Part shown: piece by piece, positions 1 to 6,038 of the stretch
How the letters are laid out: each line of letters opens with the position of its first letter
Numbering within the stretch: position 1 is the first letter of the stretch
Origin: an uncultured Eubacteriales bacterium
GTDB taxonomy: Bacteria > Bacillota > Clostridia > Oscillospirales > Acutalibacteraceae
Length of the DNA stretch: 34,589 bases
Direction: 5' to 3'
Assembly (NCBI GenBank): GCA_949741605.1
Contig: CATJNB010000102.1
Span: 1 to 34,589, forward strand
Notes under the pieces: generated by a model
What the model saw: the letters and a program-made list of their open reading frames with translations, nothing else
What the model was told of the DNA's origin: nothing
The model's database searches: none
Made by a program: the position numbers and the translations under genes

Positions 1-41
1 AAAAAAGAACCGTGGGGATACAAAATCCCGACGGTTCTTTT
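1..41 (-). terminator. Rho-independent terminator of the GH25 lysozyme gene
   Basis: An 11-bp stem (AAAAGAACCGT pairing with ACGGTTCTTTT) is extended inward by GGGAT/ATCCC and is followed on the minus strand by a run of six T. It lies 9 bases after the stop codon of the lysozyme-like gene. The stem is symmetric enough to act from the left as well. Confidence 0.85.
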
Positions 42-49
42 GGGTTGGA

Positions 50-2023
50 TCAGGTTGTCTGAGCCCAGTAGGAAGTATTGCGTACAGCCGAGCCATACGG
101 TTTCGAGAGATCCTTTTGCACATCGACCCGTACCGAAGCATGGACGCCATTGATTTCATACAGGATATAACAGGTGCCCGGATTTTTGCCAGTTACCTGA
201 AAATTGCCATTCGGAAGCTGCTGGAGGGTGGCAATCGAACCGGTACGGGAATCGCGTACCTTCAGCTTACCCTCGCGCACCAGCTGCGAAGCATCTACCC
301 GGTTGCCGTTGGCATCACGGACATAGGCACCGATGGTATAGCGGTCGCCGGGAGCCATGGTATAACGGGCTGTATCCAACATAATCGAGCCGCCCACTGG
401 CAACACTTTGACAGACATCACAGCTGTCTGGTCCTTGTATGTGACCTTAATTTGGGTATCGCCGGCTGCCTTGGCATTCACCTGATATTTTGCCCCGCGG
501 GAATCGTTGCCGTCCTGAAGCGCGACGGTAGCAATATTCGGGTTCAGGCTTTCCACTTTCAAGTTGGCGGTATCGTTGTTGCCCCGGACAAGGAACTGGT
601 ATGCACTGACATTGCTGACCATATTGACAGAGCTGGTATCCAGACGGAGCGCAGGTGCCGGCTGGGTAACGGTGACACTCGCGGTACGGGTGCTTTGGGC
701 ACTGAGAACCCGCTGCATAACACCAAGGCAGTTATGTACGGCAACAACACTGTAACTGTATTGGCCAGTCGGTGCGGTCGTATCCGTAAAGGAAAGCTGG
801 TCAGTGGAACCGATCACCTGCCCAGTACCATTGCTGGTATAGCGGTAAATATTATAGCGGTCTGCATTGGGCACGGCATTCCAGCGCAGTTCAACCTGAC
901 TGCCCTCTTTGACTGTTTGCAGCCCGGTAATGGCTGGGGTATCCAGCGTGGTAACATTACAATCCCGTACATAAACAACATTCACATCGGTATTGCCGGC
1001 TTCCGTAGCAGTCCCGGCCATTTTCGAGCGGAAGGTGTACTGCCAAACATCCGACAAAATGCCCATGCCTTTGAGTTCCTTGCGCTGGGAAAAATCGGCG
1101 CTTTCGTTATCGGGATACGCGTACCAAATGGGATAATTGCGCGCACGCAACACATTCAAGTCCATTTTCCGGAATAACACCGTAATCGAATAAACCATGG
1201 GACGGTACCCGGCCTGCTCAATCCGTTCACAGAACGCCACGGCAATATCCGTCAGCTGCTGCTTGGAGAGGCTCTGCATTTGGGTTGTTTCCATGTCAAA
1301 AGCAATGGGCAGGGTCATTTTATCTGCATACTGCGGGATATAATCCCGGATGGCACGCAGGACATAATCCGCTTCCTTCCTTGCATCCTCAACGGTTTGG
1401 GCATAGCTGAAGTGGTACAGCCCAAACGGAATCCCCGTTTCCACAGCGCCCTTGACATTCGCGGCAAAGGTAGCGTCTACTTGATTGGGGTAATTTTCCC
1501 AGCCGTAAGACGAGCGGATAATCGCAAAATCCACGCCCTGTGCTTTGACCTTGTCCCATTCCACAGGCTTACGCATATTATTATGGGTAGAAATATCAAT
1601 GCCGACATAGAAGCCGACCGAGGCAGTACAGCGGATCGTTTCGCCGGTGTTGCTGGTAACAGTGATGTATGCCTGCCCCATGCGCTTGCCGGTAATTTTA
1701 CCGTTCGCGTCCACGGTCGCGATACTTTCATTTTGAGATTTCCATGTACCGTTTTGCACCGGGACATCCAACACAGCCTGTACGCTCTCCCCGACCTTCA
1801 TGCTGAAGTTGGTGCGGGTATTGGCGATAATGCCCCACGGAGCGGGGGCTGGCGTGGTAGGGGTGGTCGTTTCAGCGAGTACGGCAACCGGCTCGTCCGA
1901 GGCTTCGTCCTGCCACATGATGTGCGTGGCGGGGGGTTCCTCCTGCGCGAAAACCGTCATGGGGATAGCAGCAGCCACCATCAGGGCGGAAAGCAGCGCC
2001 GCGAGAACCTTTCTCTTTTTCAT
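50..2023 (-). CDS. Secreted GH25 lysozyme-like protein with Ig-like and FnIII modules
   Basis: Predicted exported muramidase of glycoside hydrolase family 25, which cleaves the MurNAc-GlcNAc bond of peptidoglycan. Residues 1-26 form a signal peptide (MKKRK, hydrophobic stretch, VFA then QEE). Residues about 65-135 resemble a bacterial Ig-like group 2 domain (SIATVDANGKITG). The GH25 domain spans about 137-365, with the YVGIDIS opening, VDFAIIRSSYG, and the acidic pair in IAFDMETT matching the family's DxE active site. A fibronectin type III-like module (about 370-460) and two further beta-rich modules follow (about 470-545 and 548-640). The start ATG has AAGGAG upstream. No sortase motif or membrane anchor is visible, so it may be released or held by the C-terminal modules. 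It could serve cell-wall turnover or attack on neighbours; there is no phage context on this side. The gene appears monocistronic, with its own promoter and terminator. Confidence 0.88.
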   Translation of the reverse strand: MKKRKVLAALLSALMVAAAIPMTVFAQEEPPATHIMWQDEASDEPVAVLAETTTPTTPAPAPWGIIANTRTNFSMKVGESVQAVLDVPVQNGTWKSQNESIATVDANGKITGKRMGQAYITVTSNTGETIRCTASVGFYVGIDISTHNNMRKPVEWDKVKAQGVDFAIIRSSYGWENYPNQVDATFAANVKGAVETGIPFGLYHFSYAQTVEDARKEADYVLRAIRDYIPQYADKMTLPIAFDMETTQMQSLSKQQLTDIAVAFCERIEQAGYRPMVYSITVLFRKMDLNVLRARNYPIWYAYPDNESADFSQRKELKGMGILSDVWQYTFRSKMAGTATEAGNTDVNVVYVRDCNVTTLDTPAITGLQTVKEGSQVELRWNAVPNADRYNIYRYTSNGTGQVIGSTDQLSFTDTTAPTGQYSYSVVAVHNCLGVMQRVLSAQSTRTASVTVTQPAPALRLDTSSVNMVSNVSAYQFLVRGNNDTANLKVESLNPNIATVALQDGNDSRGAKYQVNAKAAGDTQIKVTYKDQTAVMSVKVLPVGGSIMLDTARYTMAPGDRYTIGAYVRDANGNRVDASQLVREGKLKVRDSRTGSIATLQQLPNGNFQVTGKNPGTCYILYEINGVHASVRVDVQKDLSKPYGSAVRNTSYWAQTT

Positions 2024-2094
2024 ATGATTTCTCCTTATTGTTGAAATTCCATTGCCAGCCCTGCGTTTTTGAGATCCGGCAGGCAGGCAACAGC

Positions 2095-2127
2095 GTCACA
2101 ATTTGGCGTGACATCTTTTTTATTATA
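2095..2127 (-). promoter_or_regulatory. Promoter -10 and adjacent inverted repeat for the lysozyme gene
   Basis: Reading leftward, TATAAT lies at 2122-2127 (plus strand ATTATA). No convincing -35 hexamer is seen at 17 bases. Near the expected start site is the inverted repeat GTCAC-N8-GTGAC (2095-2099 and 2108-2112), a possible operator. The -10 is a clear match; the operator reading is inference. Confidence 0.45.
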
Positions 2128-2223
2128 GCACAGTATTCCGGAAAAAGATAGATGAAAAGGAATAAAAATCTTGTAAGATTTTGTCAGATGTCACACAAAT
2201 CAACGCTCCTGCATAGCTTGTAC

Positions 2224-2245
2224 TACAAGGACAAACCACCTTGTA
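2224..2245 (+). promoter_or_regulatory. Leader hairpin before the Cys-rich ORF
   Basis: A perfect 7-bp inverted repeat TACAAGG / CCTTGTA with an 8-base loop lies 11 bases before the ribosome-binding site AAGGAGG (2257-2263). Its right arm (CCACCTT) is also close to an anti-Shine-Dalgarno sequence, so alternative pairing with the ribosome-binding site is possible. I could not identify a sigma-A promoter upstream on the plus strand. Confidence 0.35.
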
Positions 2246-2271
2246 AACCATCCAGAAAGGAGGGAGAGAAC

Positions 2272-2517
2272 ATGTGCTGGATGACATCATGCAGAGGCTG
2301 CGGGTGCCGGGCAAACCGGTGCAACAGCTGGAACTCTTGCGGGTGTGGCTGGAACCGTACTTGCGGCTGTGGGTGCCGCTGCAATCAAAACTGCGGCAAT
2401 CTGGGCTCCTGCAACAACTCCTGCTTCAATAACACCCAAACCAACTGGGAACCTGCCTGCGGCTATGCTGACGAGATTGCCTGCGAGCCTTGCGGCTGTG
2501 GGTGTGGCAACGACTAA
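2272..2517 (+). CDS. Small cysteine-rich protein (81 aa, 19 Cys), function unknown
   Basis: I do not recognise a family. The start is the ATG 8 bases after AAGGAGG, not the longer ORF-track start at 2152, which lacks a ribosome-binding site. The product begins MCWMTSCRGCGC and holds 19 cysteines in 81 residues, mostly as C-x-C pairs in Gly/Asn/Arg context (CGCGCRC in the middle, CGCGCGND at the end). It has no signal peptide or membrane segment. Such density suggests metal binding (metallothionein-like), disulfide cross-linking (spore coat-like), or a peptide precursor. No radical-SAM or other maturase gene is next to it. The gene is flanked by its own terminator and stands alone on the plus strand between two minus-strand units. 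Translation is well supported by the ribosome-binding site and terminator; the role is open. Confidence 0.7.
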   Translation: MCWMTSCRGCGCRANRCNSWNSCGCGWNRTCGCGCRCNQNCGNLGSCNNSCFNNTQTNWEPACGYADEIACEPCGCGCGND

Positions 2518-2541
2518 CCCCTAATCCATTCAACCCCATAG

Positions 2542-2585
2542 AAAAAGCCATCCTGCCCACCCAGCAGAATGGCTTTTCGTTTTTT
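2542..2585. terminator. Bidirectional terminator between the Cys-rich gene and the lipoprotein pair
   Basis: The stem AAAAAGCCAT(TC)CTG / CAG(A)ATGGCTTTT is followed by TTTTTT on the plus strand and, in the other direction, by the T run opposite the AAAAA. It serves the convergent Cys-rich gene and the DUF4358 gene, whose stop overlaps its right edge. Confidence 0.85.
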
Positions 2586-3048
2586 AAGAAAGGGAAGCAG
2601 ACAAAATCTCGCGTGCCTGCTCCTCAAACCCCGACACGCACAAAATCACCACATCGCCATGCACCAGCACAACCGGATGGTCGAGCTTTGGGATTTCGGC
2701 GGGCTGATAGTCCTGATAGACCGTTTTTTGGGCCTGTACCCGTTCCCGTACAGCCTGTTCGATCCGTACGGCGGCCGCGCTGTCCGTGGCTTTCCAGACG
2801 GAAACCTCATCCACGGTTGCGCCTCCAGTGCCGACATAGACCGCAGCTTCCCTGACATCTTCAGGAGCAATCTCATACAAACGCATGGCAACATCGGTTT
2901 CAATGGGCGAAAGGGGATCGGAAAAAGGGATACCCTGACTGAGCTTTTGGGCGGTGTCCGCAACGGAAAAATCACTGGTTTTTGCAGCGCACCCGGCAAA
3001 CACAAGCGCCACAGCAGTCAAGAGAAAAAGGGCTGCTTTTTGTTTCAT
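2584..3048 (-). CDS. DUF4358-family lipoprotein
   Basis: A 154-residue predicted lipoprotein. The N-terminus is a short signal with lipobox (VFAGC, Cys at about residue 19), so the protein should be lipidated and anchored outside the membrane. The remainder, with features such as YEIAPEDVREAAVYVGTG and a central VSVWKATD, resembles DUF4358, a clostridial family without known enzymatic activity. It starts 16 bases after the stop of the GDSL lipoprotein and is surely cotranscribed with it. In related bacteria DUF4358 genes often sit beside GDSL hydrolases and MBOAT O-acyltransferases, which suggests envelope polymer acylation or deacylation; no MBOAT gene is present here. Family assignment is from memory of sequence character, not a search. 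Confidence 0.75.
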   Translation of the reverse strand: MKQKAALFLLTAVALVFAGCAAKTSDFSVADTAQKLSQGIPFSDPLSPIETDVAMRLYEIAPEDVREAAVYVGTGGATVDEVSVWKATDSAAAVRIEQAVRERVQAQKTVYQDYQPAEIPKLDHPVVLVHGDVVILCVSGFEEQAREILSASLS

Positions 3049-3064
3049 GGTTACACGGTACTCC

Positions 3065-4021
3065 TTACAGGTTTTGTCTTAAATAATCGAGCCACTTCAT
3101 GCAATAGTTGCGGTTTGGATGCACGCCATCGGAAGCAGCGTTATTCGGCAGGTTGCCGTTTGCATCCTGCAAAGCGGAAGCGACATCCAGATAAACCGCG
3201 CCTTTCTGTGCGGCTAACTGTTTGAGTTGATTATTATATTCCCGGATGCGGGCATTATTGACCTGATTTTCATTGCGGTCCGAAACAGCCTTTGTGACCG
3301 GGAAAATCGACTGCACATAAATCGTGGCATCCGGCTGGCGCTGGCGTACTGCGTCAATCACCTTGCCGTAATCCGTCACAAACGCGCTGCCGGCAGACCA
3401 TCCCAGTTCATTCTCACCGAACATCAAAAGGACTTTCCCATAAGACTTGCCTTTCAGCTCATCAATCACAGGTACGGAACCTTTCGCCGTTGGTTTTGTA
3501 AACACAGTGCGTACTGTAAGCCCCACACGGTAATAAAAATCAGCATTCCCTGCGCCGCCATACGTATACAAATCCTCCATCAAAGAATTTCCTACAAATA
3601 CCGCATCATCAAAGACCCGGTCGCTGGCATTAGACGGTGGTTTGGATGTGGGTTTTGAGGAAACCACTGCCGAAGAAGGTGCAGAAGACGCAGGTTGTGA
3701 CGGTACTGCGGATGCCGCGGCTGGTTTGGAAGATACAGCTGAAGAAGGGGTTTGAGAGGATGGTGGGACAGAAGGCTCTGACGGCGGCTGGGATACCAGC
3801 GCGGAAGACAGGGAATCCGACGAGAGTACCAGACTGGGTAACGGCTCAGAGGAGGATACACTCTGCGTCATATGGCTGGAACTGCCTGCCGCTGATGATG
3901 CAGGCTGGGGATCAAACTGGCAGGCACTAATCATCATGGCAAGGATGATCCCGCCGGCCATTGCAAAAGCGGCTTTAGGCACCATACGATGAAAGGTTTT
4001 CTTGTGAGGGTTTTGCTTCAT
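3065..4021 (-). CDS. SGNH/GDSL hydrolase lipoprotein with long Ser/Pro linker
   Basis: A 318-residue predicted surface esterase or acetylhydrolase. A long basic N-terminus precedes a membrane stretch and lipobox (MISAC, Cys34). Residues about 35-134 are a low-complexity Ser/Pro/Ala linker. The SGNH domain follows: block I is VFVGNSLMED with nucleophile Ser146, block III is FGENELGW with the Asn of SGNH enzymes, and block V is DGVHPN with Asp298 and His301. The catalytic set therefore looks complete. The linker is long enough to carry the enzyme into the cell wall, so O-acetylated or otherwise acylated wall polymers are plausible substrates (inference). It is the first gene of a two-gene unit with the DUF4358 lipoprotein. 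The ribosome-binding site AAGGAGT precedes the ATG. Confidence 0.85.
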   Translation of the reverse strand: MKQNPHKKTFHRMVPKAAFAMAGGIILAMMISACQFDPQPASSAAGSSSHMTQSVSSSEPLPSLVLSSDSLSSALVSQPPSEPSVPPSSQTPSSAVSSKPAAASAVPSQPASSAPSSAVVSSKPTSKPPSNASDRVFDDAVFVGNSLMEDLYTYGGAGNADFYYRVGLTVRTVFTKPTAKGSVPVIDELKGKSYGKVLLMFGENELGWSAGSAFVTDYGKVIDAVRQRQPDATIYVQSIFPVTKAVSDRNENQVNNARIREYNNQLKQLAAQKGAVYLDVASALQDANGNLPNNAASDGVHPNRNYCMKWLDYLRQNL

Positions 4022-4362
4022 TCAGACAATACTCCTTTTTCAAATATTGGAACACTCCCACAGCAAGTTTTATGGGCAGGTTCTTCTTTCCGACCGTCTG
4101 CCCTGTTGTGCAAAGACGGTACTGATTCAGTATATCACAAATCCCGGATTTTTTCACCTTACATTTCCGTGAATTTCTTCTCACCAATTTGTAATGATTT
4201 CCCGCAAATTTCACCATTTTTGTAATAACTTTTTGTATTCTTCCATCGCGTATGGGGAGGATCATGACGTGCCATCATTCGTTTGTCACATTTTCAGAAA
4301 AACAACTCCCTGCCCTCAAAAATCTTGTACGATCCTCCAGCCTGATTTTTCCTTGTAACATG
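4022..4362. other. Divergent intergenic region between the GDSL unit and the ppx operon
   Basis: About 430 AT-rich bases separate the two starts (to 4451). Leftward, TATACT (plus AGTATA at 4129-4134) is a candidate -10 for the GDSL unit with a weak -35. The rest to 4362 shows no convincing gene. A 69-codon ORF at 4252-4461 has GGGGAGG before an internal ATG but contains the ppx promoter, so I do not annotate it. Confidence 0.4.
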
Positions 4363-4391
4363 TTGTCACTTGCAGGAGGATTTGATATAAT
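4363..4391 (+). promoter_or_regulatory. Sigma-A promoter of the ppx-ppk-pfk operon
   Basis: TTGTCA (4363-4368), a 17-base spacer, then TATAAT (4386-4391): one mismatch from the vegetative consensus. The predicted transcript starts at about 4398, only about 55 bases before the start codon of the ppx-like gene. Confidence 0.85.
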
Positions 4392-4399
4392 CAATATAG

Positions 4400-4446
4400 T
4401 TTCCAAACCCTTTCTTCCCAAACTAGGGTTTGCAGTTTTGGAAAGG
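4400..4446 (+). promoter_or_regulatory. 5' leader stem-loop that can cover the ppx ribosome-binding site
   Basis: TTTCCAAACCC at 4400-4410, the very 5' end of the predicted mRNA, can pair in two blocks: AAACCC with GGGTTT (4426-4431), and TTTCC with GGAAA (4440-4444). The second block is the core of the ribosome-binding site GGAAAGG (4440-4446). CCTTTC (4409-4414) offers a competing partner for GAAAGG. This suggests control of translation through leader folding; it matches no riboswitch family I know. Confidence 0.45.
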
Positions 4447-4451
4447 CGTGT

Positions 4452-6005
4452 TTGCATGTGAATAAAACAAAAAATAATAAGGCTGCGGCGGTCATTGATA
4501 TTGGTTCGAGCCTTGTAAAAATGAGAGTGTGCCAGTGCAAAGAGGATCAGATTGCCACGCTCGATGAGCTGGAATGCCCCATCCGTATTGGCCATGAAGT
4601 CTTCCATTTTGGCGCGGTCAGCCCTGATTGCCTCAACGACCTGGTCCGTATCCTGCGCGGTTTTCAGAAGGTCATGCGGGAATATGATGTCAAGGATTAC
4701 AAGGCTGTGGCCACCACCGCCCTGCGTGAAGCGAAAAATAAAAGTTTCATCATCGACCAGATTCGTGTGCAGACCCACATGGAAGTCGAAATTTTTGAGG
4801 ACAACCAGGAAAAAACCCTGATCTATTCTGCGGTGATCCATGCACTGCGTAACGAGATGCAGTCGGCTGCCACCCTGATTTCCCATATTGGCACAGGCTC
4901 GGTCGGCTTTGGCATCTTTGACGGCCAAAACCTTTGCTTCTCCCAAAATGTTTCCATTGGTGCGCTCAAGCTGCATGACGTGTTAGGCAGCGTACAGGAG
5001 CATACCACCGATTTTTCCAGCGTGGTGGAGGAATACCTCAACGCCCTGCTCGGGCGCATCACCCTTCCGGTTGCACATAAGTCCATCGATACAATTGCCG
5101 TCACCGGTGCGGAGATCGAAACCATTGCTAGGCTCTGCAACGCCCCTTTGGAACAGGAGGTCTACCGGATCAAGCCGGAGAGCATTACCAACCTCTTTAA
5201 GAGCATCCGCGCGCTGTCGCCAGAAAAGATCAGTTCACGCCACCGCATCAGCGAAGCACAGGCTGAAATGCTCTATTCCGCTTTGGCGATTTATGTGCGG
5301 CTCTCCAAAATGACCCAGGCAAAACGCATCCTTGCCCCGCGCATTGACCTGTGGGACCCGCTTTGCCAACAGATGCTCCTGCCGGATACGAAAAAGGAAT
5401 ATCTGGATGCCGTGGAAAACCATGCCGTAGCGTGTGCAAAAACCTTTGCAGAACGCTACCATTGCGGGCTTGAACACGCACAGGCGGTATCGCAGTATGC
5501 CTGCGGGATTTTCGACTGCCTCAAAGATCTGCACGGCCTGAACCAGCGCCACCGTATGATCCTGCGCCTGGCTGCCATGCTGCATGACTGCGGCTATTTT
5601 GTGGACGCCAAGTACCATTTGGAAAGCACCTTTGGGCTGATCCAGAATATTGATATCTGCGGCGTGACCTACGAGGAAATGCTCATGACGGCTTATGTGG
5701 CGCGTTTCAATGAGCTGGAAACCCCGAACTATGATGACCTTGATTTTATTCACATCCGCGAGGAACAAAAGGTGATCTGCTCAAAACTCGCGGCCATTTT
5801 CCGCGTGGCAAACTCGCTGGATAAATCTCAAAAACAGAAAGTTCAAACCTTTGAAGTCAGGCTCGCCGAGGAAGCCTTATGGATTACGATACAAAGTGGG
5901 GAAAAATTCTGTCTGGAACAGTGGGCGTTTGAATTATGCTGCCCCTTTTTCAAAGATGTGTTCGGACTTGCGCCATGCCTGACCGTCAAAAACAACCTGC
6001 TGTAA
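4452..6005 (+). CDS. ppx: Ppx/GppA-like exopolyphosphatase with C-terminal HD domain
   Basis: A 517-residue protein with the two ASKHA-fold halves of the Ppx/GppA family (residues about 10-310) and a C-terminal HD-type helical domain (LHDCGYF, His-Asp at 378-379, then KYH). The length matches long exopolyphosphatases, which hydrolyse terminal phosphates from polyphosphate or pppGpp. Phosphate-loop motifs are VIDIGSS (15-20) and HIGTGS (145-150). The latter replaces the usual DIGGGS, and the catalytic-Glu region SGxEEA reads EDNQEK, so activity may be altered. The start is uncertain: TTG 4452 lies 5 bases from GGAAAGG, GTG 4458 lies 11 bases away. It is the first gene of an operon, with ppk 33 bases downstream, so it probably balances or senses polyphosphate made by that kinase. 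Confidence 0.82.
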   Translation: MHVNKTKNNKAAAVIDIGSSLVKMRVCQCKEDQIATLDELECPIRIGHEVFHFGAVSPDCLNDLVRILRGFQKVMREYDVKDYKAVATTALREAKNKSFIIDQIRVQTHMEVEIFEDNQEKTLIYSAVIHALRNEMQSAATLISHIGTGSVGFGIFDGQNLCFSQNVSIGALKLHDVLGSVQEHTTDFSSVVEEYLNALLGRITLPVAHKSIDTIAVTGAEIETIARLCNAPLEQEVYRIKPESITNLFKSIRALSPEKISSRHRISEAQAEMLYSALAIYVRLSKMTQAKRILAPRIDLWDPLCQQMLLPDTKKEYLDAVENHAVACAKTFAERYHCGLEHAQAVSQYACGIFDCLKDLHGLNQRHRMILRLAAMLHDCGYFVDAKYHLESTFGLIQNIDICGVTYEEMLMTAYVARFNELETPNYDDLDFIHIREEQKVICSKLAAIFRVANSLDKSQKQKVQTFEVRLAEEALWITIQSGEKFCLEQWAFELCCPFFKDVFGLAPCLTVKNNLL

Positions 6006-6038
6006 CCCTGTAAACCCGCTGTGAAAGGACTGTCGTTT

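Noticed and set aside
116-1177. 353-codon plus-strand ORF opposite the lysozyme gene
   Set aside because: Lies entirely antisense to a protein with clear GH25 motifs and a signal peptide; no domain in its translation.
2272-2517. Cys-rich ORF as a SCIFF or ranthipeptide precursor
   Set aside because: Cys spacing does not resemble those precursors and no radical-SAM maturase lies next to it; left as unknown.
4252-4461. 69-codon ORF with GGGGAGG before an internal ATG, ending on the ppx start
   Set aside because: It contains the near-consensus ppx promoter and its translation shows no domain; overlap with the ppx start looks accidental.
4275-4976. 233-codon minus-strand ORF over the ppx 5' end
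   Set aside because: Antisense to the conserved Ppx N-terminus; no ribosome-binding site seen.
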